A DNA stretch of 64,000 nt. It comes from Zoogloea sp. 1C4 (GTDB lineage Bacteria; Pseudomonadota; Gammaproteobacteria; Burkholderiales; Rhodocyclaceae). Of the stretch, positions 37,379 through 46,902 are shown piece after piece. The notes under the pieces are model-generated. The model saw only the letters and a list, made by a program, of their open reading frames with translations. It searched no databases and was not told where the DNA came from. The DNA lies in assembly GCF_009469605.1 (NCBI RefSeq), contig NZ_SSXU01000007.1:186001-250000 (forward strand), in the 5' to 3' direction. Within the stretch, counting starts at the first letter, position 1. Each line of letters begins with the position of its first letter. A program made the translations under genes and the position numbers.

Positions 37379-38461
37379 TCAGATCAGGAGGTCGTCCGGA
37401 AGGTCGTCCAGGGTGGTGACGCCGCACAGGGCCATGGCGATCTCCAGCTCGTCCCGCAGCAGGCGGATCACATGGGCGACACCCTGGGCACCGGCGTTGG
37501 CGAGTCCGAAGATGTAGGGCCGGCCGACGAGCACGGCGCTGGCGCCGAGGGCCATCGCCTTGAGCACGTCGGTGCCGCGGCGGATGCCGCCGTCCACCAG
37601 CATGGGCAGGTGGCCGGCGAGGACGTCGGCGATGCGTGGCAGGAGCTCGGCGGTGGCCGGGGCGCTGTCGAGGGTGCGCCCGCCGTGGTTGGAGACGATG
37701 ATGCCGCCCACCTGCAGGTGCGCCGCCTGGCGGGCGTCGTCCGGGTGAAGGATGCCCTTGAGGATCACAGGCAGGCGGGTCTGGGCCTGCAGCCGGGCGA
37801 TGTCGTCCCAGGTGGGGGCGATGTGGAGGAGGTCGTCGAAGAGGGCGCTCTGGCCGGGCTGCAAGGCGATGTCCGGGCGCGGCGGAAGGGTGGCCAGGTT
37901 GACGGCCGAGATGCCGGGCGGCAGGTGGAAATCGGCCCGGCGCTCCCGGTCGCGGGCGCCGTGGCAGGGGGCGTCGACGGTGAGCACGAGGGCTTCGTAG
38001 CCGGCGGCTTCGGCGCGCTGGACGAGCTCGCGGTTGAAGCCGGCGTCGTGCTGCAGGTAGAGCTGCATCCACATGGGGCCCCGGTCGGCGTCGTCGCGCA
38101 CGGCGCGGGCAACGGTTTCGAGGAGCAGGCTGGACTGGGTGCTGAGCACGAAGCCCGCCTCTTGCGCCGAGGCGGCGACCGCGGTAGCGAGCTCGCCGTC
38201 CGGGTGGGCCATGCGCTGGTAGGCCACCGGGGCGAGGAGGATGGGATGGGCGAGGGTGCGCCCGAGGAGCTCGACCCGGGTGTGGCCGCCGGCGGTGGGG
38301 CGCAGCACGCGGGGCAGCAGGCGCAGGGCGTTCCAGGCCTGCCGGTTCGCGGCCATGCAGATCTCGTCCGCGGCGCCGCCGGCAAAGTAGGCCCAGGCGT
38401 TGTCGTCCAGCACCGTGCGGGCGAGGGCTTCGTGGTCGTCGAGGGAGATCGGGGCGGGCAT
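37379..38461 (-). CDS. FMN-dependent alpha-hydroxyacid oxidase/dehydrogenase
   Basis: A 360-residue TIM-barrel flavoenzyme of the lactate/glycolate/mandelate oxidase family. Tyr24 in WAYFAGGAADE, the substrate-side segment TQSSLLLE, the catalytic histidine in IIVSNHGGRTLD and the FMN-phosphate site MLVDGGIRRGTDVLKAMALGA are all visible. The exact 2-hydroxy acid is unknown. It is the last gene of a unit with a PKHD hydroxylase (26 bases upstream) and a Fiu-like receptor, so a part in handling a siderophore or its breakdown product is possible. Confidence 0.92.
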   Translation of the reverse strand: MPAPISLDDHEALARTVLDDNAWAYFAGGAADEICMAANRQAWNALRLLPRVLRPTAGGHTRVELLGRTLAHPILLAPVAYQRMAHPDGELATAVAASAQEAGFVLSTQSSLLLETVARAVRDDADRGPMWMQLYLQHDAGFNRELVQRAEAAGYEALVLTVDAPCHGARDRERRADFHLPPGISAVNLATLPPRPDIALQPGQSALFDDLLHIAPTWDDIARLQAQTRLPVILKGILHPDDARQAAHLQVGGIIVSNHGGRTLDSAPATAELLPRIADVLAGHLPMLVDGGIRRGTDVLKAMALGASAVLVGRPYIFGLANAGAQGVAHVIRLLRDELEIAMALCGVTTLDDLPDDLLI

Positions 38462-38487
38462 CGAGGTGCTTTCCGGGAAGGGCGGGC

Positions 38488-39168
38488 TCAGGTGTCGGCC
38501 CACATGCGCAGCAGGTTGTGATAGGTGCCGGTGAGGGCGACGGTTTCGTCGCTTTCGCCATGGGCTTCGCGCAGGCGCATCAGGGCCATGTCCAGGTCGA
38601 ACAGCAGGCGGCGCTGTTCGTCGCTGCGCACCATGCTCTCGATCCACAGGAAGCACGCCAGCCGGTATCCCCGCGTCACCGGGGTGACCTGGTGGATGCT
38701 GGTGCCGGGGTAGAGCACCGCGTGGCCGGCGGGCAGCTTGACGCCGCGGTTGCCGTAGGTGTCCTGCACCATCAGCTCGCCGCCTTCGTATTCGTCCGGA
38801 TCGGCCAGGAAGACCGTGCACGAGACATCGGTGCGTACCCGCACGCCGTCGCCGCTGAAGCGGATCGCGTTATCCACGTGCTCGCCGTAGAAGGGCGTGT
38901 CGCCGCCGTAGCGGTTGACCCGCGGGGTGAAGATCTTCTTGGGCAGGGCGGCGGTGAGGACCAGGGGGTTGCGCTCGATGGCGCCGAGCACCGTGGCGCG
39001 GATGCTGCGTGCGGCCAGGCAGTCGTGGGGCAGCTGCTGGTTGAGCTTGACCGTGCGGGCCTGGGTGCCGGCGCTCTCGCGGCCGTCAGCCCAGGGGGCA
39101 TCGGCGAGCAGGCGGCGGGCTTCGCGGACTTCGTCGGTGGTGAGGAGGTCGGGAATCTGCAGGAGCAT
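38488..39168 (-). CDS. PKHD-type Fe(II)/2-oxoglutarate hydroxylase (PiuC/YbiX family)
   Basis: A 226-residue double-stranded beta-helix dioxygenase. The iron ligands are HVD near residue 97 and the histidine in [11 protein letters not shown] near 158, with the 2-oxoglutarate arginine in [10 protein letters not shown]. YbiX/PiuC genes are regularly paired with catecholate siderophore receptors such as Fiu/PiuA, and the same order is seen here. The natural substrate is not known for the family. The upstream gap has a heptamer-type repeat. Confidence 0.94.
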   Translation of the reverse strand: MLLQIPDLLTTDEVREARRLLADAPWADGRESAGTQARTVKLNQQLPHDCLAARSIRATVLGAIERNPLVLTAALPKKIFTPRVNRYGGDTPFYGEHVDNAIRFSGDGVRVRTDVSCTVFLADPDEYEGGELMVQDTYGNRGVKLPAGHAVLYPGTSIHQVTPVTRGYRLACFLWIESMVRSDEQRRLLFDLDMALMRLREAHGESDETVALTGTYHNLLRMWADT

Positions 39169-39177
39169 CGGCGTTGG

Positions 39178-39219
39178 GGGAGGTGGGGATTGGGAAATGG
39201 GTAGTGGGTAGTTGGGGGG
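39178..39219. repeat. Degenerate heptamer repeat, G-rich on the plus strand
   Basis: GGGGGAGGTGGGGATTGGGA then AATGGGTAGTGGGTAGTTGGGG, directly before the hydroxylase ATG on the coding (C-rich) strand. Confidence 0.75.
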
Positions 39220-39240
39220 CAGGGGCCCACGGCCCCTGCC
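39218..39240. terminator. Hairpin between the receptor and hydroxylase genes
   Basis: GGCAGGGGCC-CAC-GGCCCCTGCC is a ten-base perfect stem just after the receptor stop (minus strand). No T-tract follows, so partial read-through into the hydroxylase gene is likely. Confidence 0.5.
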
Positions 39241-39247
39241 GGCGCCG

Positions 39248-41527
39248 TCAGAACTTCAGGTTGGCGGTGAGGTAGAAGGTGCGGCCGAAGCCCGGCACGT
39301 AGTGGCCGGTGTAGAAGGCGTCGGCGTACAGCTTGTTGGTCACGTTGTTGAGGTTGGCCTTGAGCATCAGCTTGTCGGCGATGGCTTCGTATTCGGCCAT
39401 CAGGTCAGCCGTCACGTAGCCCTGGGAGTAGAAGCCCGGGTTGCGGTTGGGCGTGAGCTTGGTGCGGGCGTTGATGCCCACGCCGGCGCGCAGCTTCTCG
39501 GTGAACTGGTAGCTGTTCCATAGGGTGCCTTGGTGCTTGGGGATCAGCGACGGGCGCTGGCCCTGGTTCTCGTCGTTGTTGGTGGGGCTCTTCACGTCGA
39601 TCTCGGCGTCCCAGATCCAGGTGTAGGAACCGAAGATCTCCCAGCGCGGGGTGATCTTGCCGGCCACGTCCATGTCGAGGCCGGTGGCGTGGCGCTTGCC
39701 CGACAGGGTGATGATGCTGGGCACCAGCGGGTCGGTGTTGCGCTCGTTGAGCTTGACGCCACGGAACAGCGCCATGCGGGTGCTCATGGTGCGGCTGGCG
39801 TTCTCGATGCGGCCGCCCAGTTCCATGTTGATGGCCTTCTCCGGCGGCACGTCCACCGTCGAGGCGCTGTACGAGTAGGTGTCGCCCGAGGTGTTGAAGG
39901 AGGTGGCGTAGGAGAGGTGGTAGGACTCGCGCTCGCTCGGCTGGTAGAGCAGGCCCACGCGCTGGCTGGGCTTGTAGATGGCCTGCTGGTAGTGGGTGAC
40001 GGCGCCGGTGGTGAGGTTGAACTGGTCGAACTGGCCCGACATGGCGTCGTAGCGCAGGCCGGCGAGGAACTTCCAGTGGGGGATGAATTCGATCAGATCC
40101 TGGGCGTAGATGCCGCCGGCGAAGCTCTCGAACTCGGAGGTCTTGCCCGGCACGCGCAGGCTTTCGGGCACGCCCACGCCGTCGTCGGGGGTGCCAACGG
40201 TGGTGGTGGGCTTGGTAATGTTGATGCCGCCCTGGGCGGCGGTGCGGGCGCCGAATACTCGCTTCTTCTCCCACGCGAAGTCGACGCCAGCCTGGGCGTT
40301 GTGCTTCATGCCCCAGGCTTCGAACTTGCTGGACAGATCGCTCTGGGCCAGCAGGTTTTCGTAGCTCTGCATCTTGGGCTGGAAGCCACGGGTGAGCACG
40401 GTGGCGTCGCTGAAGGTGTCGAGCGTGGCGGCCACGCCGCCCGGCTGCAGGCTGGCGGCGCCCAGGCGCACGGTGCTGGCGCGCTGGTCGCGGGTGAAAT
40501 CGCCCTTGCGCACCTTGGTGACGAGCTCGGTGTCGTTGGAGAAGCGGTGGGTGTGGGTCAGCGTGCCGTAGGTGGCGGTGCCGTAGTTGCGGTCGCTGGC
40601 CATGCCGTAATAGTTTTTCGGGTCCACCGGCAGCATGGTGGTCTGGGAGACCGGAGCGCCGGCGTACTTGCGGATCCAGGGCAGGCCGTAGTTGATGCCG
40701 TTGTTGTTCTCGAGGCGGAACAGGCCGACCTCGAACTCGTCGCGCCCGCCGATGCCCCAGCGGTAGTCGGCGGCCACGCCCTGCTTGTCGAGGCTGGTGC
40801 CGGCGCCGTTGTTGTCGGCCTTGGTGCGCATGGCGTTGATGCGCAGCGCGGCGTCGTCGTCGGTCTTGATGTTGATGTCGGCCACCACGCGGTGGTAGCT
40901 GTGGCTGCCCACGGTCACGTCGATCTGGTTCTCGTCGATCAGCCGGGCCTGCTTGTTGACCTGGTTGACCGCGCCGCCGGTGGAGCCGCGGCCGAACAGC
41001 ATCGACGCGGAGCCGCGCAGCACTTCGACGCGCTCCATGTTGAAGGTGTCGCGGTCGTAGAAGCCCGGGTCGCGCATGCCGTCGATGAAGATGTCGCCCG
41101 TGGTGTTGAGCGGGAAACCACGCAGGCGGATGTCTTCCTCGCCGCCTTCGGCCGCCAGGAAGGTGACGCCGGACGTCATCTTGAGGGCTTCCTTGATGGT
41201 GTCGATCTTGCGGTCGTCCATCAGCTTTTCGGTGACCACGGTGATGGACTGGGGAATGTCGCGCAGTTCCTGCTTGCCCTTGCCGATGCGGGTGGTGGTG
41301 GTGCGCAGGCTGTCCTTGCCCTGGGGCTCGGCTTCGGCGGCGGCTTTCACGACCACCGGCTTGAGGGTCTTGGCGTCGTCGTCGGCCGCCGCGGGCGCGC
41401 CCTGGGCCCAGCCGCTCATCGAGGCAGCAAACATCAGCGCGCCCAGGGGCAGGGTGGCCGGATTGGTGTTGGGGGAAGACTGCGGTCGGGGTGCCGGCGC
41501 GGGGCGGCGGATTTTTTTGTTAGCCAT
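39248..41527 (-). CDS. TonB-dependent siderophore receptor (Fiu/PiuA-like)
   Basis: A 759-residue outer-membrane receptor for ferric catecholate-type siderophores. An N-terminal signal region (about 40 residues, ending SGWAQG) leads to a plug domain with [38 protein letters not shown] and [24 protein letters not shown]. The rest is a 22-strand barrel ending in the outer-membrane signature with C-terminal Phe (YLTANLKF). CCGGAGG precedes the ATG. A Fur-like site lies upstream, and the PKHD hydroxylase and hydroxyacid oxidase genes follow. Confidence 0.95.
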   Translation of the reverse strand: MANKKIRRPAPAPRPQSSPNTNPATLPLGALMFAASMSGWAQGAPAAADDDAKTLKPVVVKAAAEAEPQGKDSLRTTTTRIGKGKQELRDIPQSITVVTEKLMDDRKIDTIKEALKMTSGVTFLAAEGGEEDIRLRGFPLNTTGDIFIDGMRDPGFYDRDTFNMERVEVLRGSASMLFGRGSTGGAVNQVNKQARLIDENQIDVTVGSHSYHRVVADINIKTDDDAALRINAMRTKADNNGAGTSLDKQGVAADYRWGIGGRDEFEVGLFRLENNNGINYGLPWIRKYAGAPVSQTTMLPVDPKNYYGMASDRNYGTATYGTLTHTHRFSNDTELVTKVRKGDFTRDQRASTVRLGAASLQPGGVAATLDTFSDATVLTRGFQPKMQSYENLLAQSDLSSKFEAWGMKHNAQAGVDFAWEKKRVFGARTAAQGGINITKPTTTVGTPDDGVGVPESLRVPGKTSEFESFAGGIYAQDLIEFIPHWKFLAGLRYDAMSGQFDQFNLTTGAVTHYQQAIYKPSQRVGLLYQPSERESYHLSYATSFNTSGDTYSYSASTVDVPPEKAINMELGGRIENASRTMSTRMALFRGVKLNERNTDPLVPSIITLSGKRHATGLDMDVAGKITPRWEIFGSYTWIWDAEIDVKSPTNNDENQGQRPSLIPKHQGTLWNSYQFTEKLRAGVGINARTKLTPNRNPGFYSQGYVTADLMAEYEAIADKLMLKANLNNVTNKLYADAFYTGHYVPGFGRTFYLTANLKF

Positions 41528-41655
41528 GTCGGCCTCCGGAGATGAAGCGCCCAGGAAGGGCGTTGGGGTTCATGACCTGAGGCTGGCTGGCTAGGAGTTG
41601 GAAGCGCGCGAAGCGGCAACGGCTGGCTTGCCCGAAAGATCTGGTAACAATGGTA

Positions 41656-41680
41656 TTGCAAATACGAATGATTCGCAATA
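41656..41680 (-). promoter_or_regulatory. Candidate Fur box
   Basis: The A/T-rich inverted sequence ATTGCGAATCATTCGTATTT (minus strand), with GAATCATTC at the centre, resembles Fur operators of betaproteobacteria (GCAAATGATAATCATT type). It lies about 130 bases before the receptor ATG. The surrounding 319-base gap (41528-41846) also holds the hairpin at 41775. Confidence 0.5.
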
Positions 41681-41774
41681 AAGAATCTGGCGCAAGGAAG
41701 TGAAAAGTGCCGCTTGCCGCGCGGCGCTGGTGAAAGCCGCGGGCGATGTGGCGTACGGCGGGCGTAAACGGCAG

Positions 41775-41804
41775 ACGGGGGCGATGCGCGTGCATCACCC
41801 CCGT
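41775..41804. terminator. Hairpin after the second TonB-dependent receptor gene
   Basis: ACGGGGG and CCCCCGT enclose an inner ATGC/GCAT stem. It lies 43 bases past the receptor stop at 41847 (minus strand); the T-tract is weak. Confidence 0.5.
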
Positions 41805-41846
41805 CAGGGCTGGCTTGCAGTCAGGCGGCGGGCGCTGCCGGCCGGC

Positions 41847-43954
41847 TTACCAGGTGTAGCGGGCGTTCACCCCGACCATGCCGTTACGGCCCGGGGCGGG
41901 CTCGTAGTAGCGGCCGTTGCCGTCACCGACGATCACCGAGCCGATGTAGTTGCGGTCGAACAGGTTGTCGATGCGGGCGAACTCGGTGAAGCGCCACGGG
42001 CCGGCCTTCTGCTCGGCGCTCACGCGCACGTTGGCGATTGCGTAGGACGGCGCCGGGGTGGCGGTGTTGGCATCGTTCACGTAGGTGCGGCTGCGGTAGA
42101 TGCCTTCGATGGCGGCGGTGACGCCGGGCGCGGGCTTCCAGGCCAGATCGCCGAAGGCCGAGGTGCGCGGGATGCCGGGCATGGTGTTGCCGGCATCCAC
42201 CGGGGTGGTGCTGGCAAAGCCTTCGTCGTAGATCGCCCGCAGCATGGTGAAGGCGAAGCGGCTGGTGAGGTCGCGACGCCAGGCGGTGTCGAAGGCCAGC
42301 TCGACGCCCTGACGCAGGGTCTTGCCGGCGTTCTGGTAGCTGGTGCGGCCACCGCTGGAGGCGAGGACGACCAGTTCGTCGTCGGTCTTGACCTGGAAGA
42401 GGGCGAGATTGACCCGGCTGCTGTTGCCGACCAGGGCCTTCACGCCGGTTTCCAGGTGCTCGCTTCTGGCCGGGCTGAGGCCGAAGTTGAAGCCGGTGGT
42501 GGGCGTCGCGTAGAACATTTCGTTCAGCGTCGGCGTCTCGAAGCCGCGGGCGGCGCTGGCGTAGAGATTGACCGCGGGGTTGAGCTTGTAGACCACGCCC
42601 AGCACCGGCGTGGTCTTGCTGTAGTTGCGGCTGCCGCTGTCGTCGCCGTTGATGCCGACGATGTACTTGTCGTCCACCGAGAACTTGACGGCGCTGTAGC
42701 GCAGGCCGCCGCTCACGATCCAGTCGCCACGCTGCCACTCGCTCTGGATGTAGGTGCCGGTGCTCTCGACGTTGTCCACTTCCTTGCGGCGCAGGGTGCT
42801 CTTCACGCCGCTGCGGTTGTCGTAGCCGCTGCGGTTGTCCTTGCTCACGTCGTAGTCGGTGCCGAAGGTGGTGGTCAGCTTGCCACCGCCGGCCTGGCGC
42901 ACGGCGATCCAGCGGCCGCCGACGCCGTAAAAGTCGCGGTCGAAGTCCACCACGCCGCCAGAGCCGCGGGTGATGGCGGAGGGAGACGACGGGGCGATGG
43001 CCTGGTACTGGATCACGCTGCGCTGGCCGCTGTACGCCGAGAGCTGCAGGGTGTCGGGGCCGAAGCGGCGCTCGTAGGTGACGCCGCCCTGCAGGTGGTC
43101 GATGCTCTTGCGGGTGTTGTAGGTGGTGGCCGGGGTCGGGCTGGTCCCGGTGCCCGGGTCGATGGCACGGGGGTTGTTCTTGTAGCTCGCCCAGGTGACG
43201 CCCAGCGGATCGTCCGCCCGCTGCCAGAAGCCATTGACGACGAAGGTGAGCTTGCTCACGTCGTCCGGCTTGGTGGTGATCTTGGCGAAGGCCTGCTCGC
43301 GGGTGGCGGCGCTGTGGTCGCGGTAGCCGTCGGTCTTGAGGCGGGTGGCGTCGATCACGTAGCCGAGGCCTTCGAGCTGGCCCTGGGCGTTGATCTCGGC
43401 CTTGGTGGTGCCGTAGCTGCCAGCGGCAAAGCCGCCTTCAATGCTGGGCCGGCCGGTGGGTTCGCGGGTGAACAGCTGGATCACGCCGCCGGAGTGGTTG
43501 CCGTAGATCGCCGAGTAGGGGCCGCGCAGCACTTCCATGCGCTCGGCCATGTCGAGGTTGAAGGTGGCGGCCTGGCCCTGGCCGTCGGGCATCGAGGCGG
43601 GGATGCCATCGGCGATGAGCTTCACGCCGCGCACGCCGAAGGCCGAGCGGGCGCCGAAGCCGCGGGTGGAGATCTGCAGATCCTGGGCGTAGTTCTGGCG
43701 GTTGTTGGCGATAACGCCGGGCACGGCCACGAGGGCTTCGGATGCGTTGATGCGCGGCTGGCCGGCGGTGATCTGGTCGCGGTCGAGCACGTCGATGGCG
43801 GCCGGCATGTCGAAGCTGGCTGCTTCAGCGCGGCTGCCGGTTACGACCACCGGGTTGAGGACGAGCGACGTGCTGTCGTCGGCTGCGTGGGCGATGCCGG
43901 CAAGGGCGGAAGTCAGGGCGAGGGCGATGGGGGCGAGGGTGAAACGGGGGGCAT
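41847..43954 (-). CDS. TonB-dependent receptor with a one-base frameshift at a C6 tract after the start codon
   Basis: The body is a complete receptor: TonB box-like VVVTGSR, plug with STRGFGARSAFGVRGVKLIADGI and MEVLRGPYSAIYGNHSGGVIQLFT, and a barrel ending RNGMVGVNARYTW. The signal peptide (RFTLAPIALALTSALAGIAHA) is in the same frame, but no start codon is. The ATG at 43954, with GGAGA seven bases upstream, is followed by six C residues; seven C (or four) would join it to the signal peptide. As read, ATG 43954 gives only 13 codons. This is a phase-variable OFF state, a disabled gene or a sequencing error. Ligand unknown. Confidence 0.85.
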
Positions 43955-44108
43955 TCGGTGTCTCCGTGGGCGACTGTGGCTTTTTTGCGAAACATAGCGT
44001 GCCGGCGACCGGCGCGCATCATGAAAATCGTGATATGGGCACCCTGTAACAGACGGTGCCGGGTGGTGCTCGCTATACTTCGTCGAATCCATGTTAACGA
44101 CATAAGCC

Positions 44109-46139
44109 ATGCCTCCGCTTTGCCGGACCTTGAACGCCGCCCGCCGCGCCGCCGCGTTTCGCGTCGCGATGCTGTGGCTGTTGCTGGGCTGCGGGCAGGC
44201 AGTGTGGGCGCAGACCTCCGTGACCGTGCAGCTGCGCTGGCATCACGCCTTCCAGTTTGCGGGCTATTACGCGGCGGTCGAGAAGGGCTACTACAAGGAG
44301 GCCGGGCTGGCGGTGCAGCTCAAGGATGCGCGGCCGGGGCTGGACGTGGTGGACGAGGTGGTGTCCGGGCGAGCCGATTTTGGCATCGGCAACAGCGGCC
44401 TGCTGATCGACCGCCTGGCCGGCAAGCCGGTGGTGGTGCTGGCCACGATCTTCCAACATTCGCCGCTGGTGCTGCTGACCCGCCGGGAGCAGGGGGTGCC
44501 GTCCGTCCATGATCTGATCGGCAGGCGGGTGATGCTGGAGCCCGGCGCCGACGAGCTGCTCGCCTACCTGCGCAAGGAGCGCATCCCGGTCGAGCGGCTC
44601 AAGTTCGTGGAGCACACCTTCAACCCCCAGTCGCTCATCAACGGCGAGGTGGACGCGATCAGCGCCTATTCCTCCAACGAGCCGTATTTCCTTGAGGCGG
44701 CGGGGATCGACTATCAGGTCTACACGCCCCGATCGGCGGGGATCGACTTCTACGGCGACAACCTGTTCACCACCGAAGGCCTGCTCCGCCGCAGCCCCGA
44801 GACCGTCCAGGCCTTTCGCGAGGCGAGCCTGCGCGGCTGGCGCTACGCCCTCGACCATCCGGACGAGATCGCCCGGCTGATCCACACCCGCTACGAGAGC
44901 AAGCTGCCCCTCGAGTTCTTCCTCTTCGAGGCGCACCAGACGATTCCGCTGGTGCGGCCTGATCTGGTGGATGTGGGCTACATGAGCACCGGGCGCTGGA
45001 AGCACATCGCCGAGGTTTATGCCGAGATCGGCATGCTGCCCCGGGGTTTCGACTTCAAGGGGTTTCTCTACGAGCCCGTGCGGGATGACCTCAACGGCCT
45101 GCGCACCTACCTGGGCGCGGCGCTGGGCGTCATCGGGCTGATCACCCTGGTGGCGGCCTACATCCACCACATCAACCGGCGCCTGCACCGCAGCGTGGCC
45201 GAAACCCGCCGGGCGGCCGAACGGCTGGAAGCCAGCGAAGAGAAATACCGGCTCCTCACCGAGACGATGAAGGACGTGGTGTGGACGGTGGACACCGACA
45301 CCCTGCGCTTCATCTACGTGAGCCCGTCGGTCGAGCGCCTGCGCGGCTACACCGCCGACGAGGCCCTCGCGATGCCCTTCGAGGCCACTTTCCTGCCCCG
45401 CGACGCCGACGAGATGCGCGCCCTGGTGCGCCAGCGGGCGCGCAGCTTCCTCGACAACCCCGACGGCCAGCCGCGCTTCTACACCGACGAGGTGGAGCAG
45501 CCCCGCAAGGACGGCAGCACGGTGTGGATCGAGGTGGTCACCACCTACTGCCGCAACCCGCGTACAGACAAGGTCGAGCTGCACGGGGTGAGCCGCGACA
45601 TCTCCGAACGGCGGGCCAGCCAGGCGCGCATCGCTTATATGGCCGAGCACGACATGCTCACCGATCTGCCCAACCGCACGCTGGTCACCGACCGTCTGCG
45701 CCAGGCGCTGGCGGCCGCCCGTCGCAACCGGCACCGGGTGGCGCTGCTGTACATCGACCTGGACCGCTTCAAGCCGGTGAACGACGCCTACGGCCACGCG
45801 GTGGGCGATCAGCTGCTGCGCGAGGCAGCGGTGCGGATGCGCCTGTGCGTGCGTGAATCCGACACCGTCGGGCGCTTTGGTGGCGACGAGTTCGTGGTGC
45901 TCCTGCCCCACATCGATTCCATCCACGACGCCGGACTGGTGGCCGAGAAGATCCGCGTGGCCCTCGCCGAATCCTTCCAGATCGACGGCCTGCGGCTCGA
46001 TGTGTCGTCCAGCATCGGCATCGCCGTGTATCCCGAGCACGGCGCCGACGACGTGAGCCTGCTGCTCCACGCCGATGGCGCCATGTACGCCGCCAAGCAC
46101 GGGGGCCGCAATCGGGTGACGGTGTTTGGCGAAGACTGA
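44109..46139 (+). CDS. Diguanylate cyclase with NMT1/THI5-like periplasmic sensor and PAS domain
   Basis: A 676-residue membrane signalling protein. Signal peptide to about residue 35; residues 40-270 are an NMT1/THI5-like solute-binding domain (VQLRWHHAFQFAGYYAAVEKGYYKEAGL, ADFGIGNSGLLIDRLAG); TM at about 338-356; PAS at about 370-495 (FIYVSPSVERLRGYT); GGDEF domain from 505 with FGGDEF at 590-595. An RxxD inhibitory site (RESD, 582-585) sits five residues before it. NMT1-like domains often bind thiamine pyrimidine precursors, so such a ligand is a fair guess. It makes c-di-GMP. Divergent from the frameshifted receptor. Confidence 0.93.
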   Translation: MPPLCRTLNAARRAAAFRVAMLWLLLGCGQAVWAQTSVTVQLRWHHAFQFAGYYAAVEKGYYKEAGLAVQLKDARPGLDVVDEVVSGRADFGIGNSGLLIDRLAGKPVVVLATIFQHSPLVLLTRREQGVPSVHDLIGRRVMLEPGADELLAYLRKERIPVERLKFVEHTFNPQSLINGEVDAISAYSSNEPYFLEAAGIDYQVYTPRSAGIDFYGDNLFTTEGLLRRSPETVQAFREASLRGWRYALDHPDEIARLIHTRYESKLPLEFFLFEAHQTIPLVRPDLVDVGYMSTGRWKHIAEVYAEIGMLPRGFDFKGFLYEPVRDDLNGLRTYLGAALGVIGLITLVAAYIHHINRRLHRSVAETRRAAERLEASEEKYRLLTETMKDVVWTVDTDTLRFIYVSPSVERLRGYTADEALAMPFEATFLPRDADEMRALVRQRARSFLDNPDGQPRFYTDEVEQPRKDGSTVWIEVVTTYCRNPRTDKVELHGVSRDISERRASQARIAYMAEHDMLTDLPNRTLVTDRLRQALAAARRNRHRVALLYIDLDRFKPVNDAYGHAVGDQLLREAAVRMRLCVRESDTVGRFGGDEFVVLLPHIDSIHDAGLVAEKIRVALAESFQIDGLRLDVSSSIGIAVYPEHGADDVSLLLHADGAMYAAKHGGRNRVTVFGED

Positions 46140-46278
46140 GACGCCCGTCGCATACCCTTACAGTTTCTTACTGCCTTGCCGTTCTTGCGCTTCTACAGTG
46201 GGCGCGGTGGCCGGTATTGCCTTGCAGGTTTCCGGCCGATCCTTGCCCGACGTGCAAGAACGAACAGGAACCCCACGC

Positions 46279-46809
46279 ATGTCTTCCATGAAGCGAATCT
46301 TGAGCGCGGCGCTCCTCGCCGCGGCAGCCCAGGGCGCGATGGCCACCGATGTCGGCGTGTCGATCGGCATCGGCGATCCCAACTTCTACGGGCGCATCGA
46401 CATCGGCAATTTTCCCCGGCCGGTGCTGATGTATCCCAATCCGGTGGTGATCAGGCCGGCGCCGTATGCCGCCGCGCCCCTCTACCTGCGCGTGCCCCCC
46501 GGCCATGCCCGCGACTGGCGGCGTCACTGCAGGCGCTACGACGCCTGCGGCGTGCCGGTCTATTTCGTGCAGGACGGCTGGTATCGCAACGTCTATGCCC
46601 CGCGCTACCGGGCCGAATATGGTGGCCATTACGACCGCCGCGACGAGCGCCGGGACGATCGTTTCGATGATCGCCGGGATCGCCGCGACGACCGCTTTGA
46701 CGACCGCCGAGACCGTCGTGAGGATCGCCGCGATGACCGGCGCGCCGAGCGTTTCGACGAGCGAGGCGGGCAGGGGCACGGTCATGGGCATGGCCGCGGC
46801 CGTGACTGA
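46279..46809 (+). CDS. Exported protein with an Arg/Asp-repeat tail, unknown function
   Basis: A 176-residue protein. Signal peptide at 1-23 (KRILSAALLAAAAQGAMA). The middle part (24-110) is rich in Pro, Tyr and Arg, as in small periplasmic or envelope proteins of betaproteobacteria (RIDIGNFPRPVLMYPNPVVI, LYLRVPPGHARDWRRHC). From about 115 to 165 it is made of RRD/DDR/FDDRRDR repeats, and it ends with a GHGHGHGRGRD run that could bind metal. A second ATG three codons later is also possible. I do not recognise a named family. Confidence 0.75.
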   Translation: MSSMKRILSAALLAAAAQGAMATDVGVSIGIGDPNFYGRIDIGNFPRPVLMYPNPVVIRPAPYAAAPLYLRVPPGHARDWRRHCRRYDACGVPVYFVQDGWYRNVYAPRYRAEYGGHYDRRDERRDDRFDDRRDRRDDRFDDRRDRREDRRDDRRAERFDERGGQGHGHGHGRGRD

Positions 46810-46815
46810 TCCAGC

Positions 46816-46829
46816 CTGTTCCTGATCAA
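46816..46829 (+). promoter_or_regulatory. Candidate FNR/Dnr-type site before nnrS
   Basis: CTGTT-CCTG-ATCAA has a perfect right half-site and a partial left half-site of the TTGAT-N4-ATCAA consensus, 80 bases before the nnrS ATG. Confidence 0.4.
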
Positions 46830-46902
46830 GGCGTCGGCGGGCGGTGCGGGATAGCGTTGGGGCTCCGGCCTTCAGGGTCGAACCTCTTTTCCTGCTGCGC
46901 CC

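Noticed and set aside
43913-44110. Small ORF starting upstream of the second TonB-dependent receptor (minus strand, ending after MPPVSPSPPSPSP)
   Set aside because: Its end is the out-of-frame reading of the receptor start; it is explained by the C6 frameshift, not by a separate gene.
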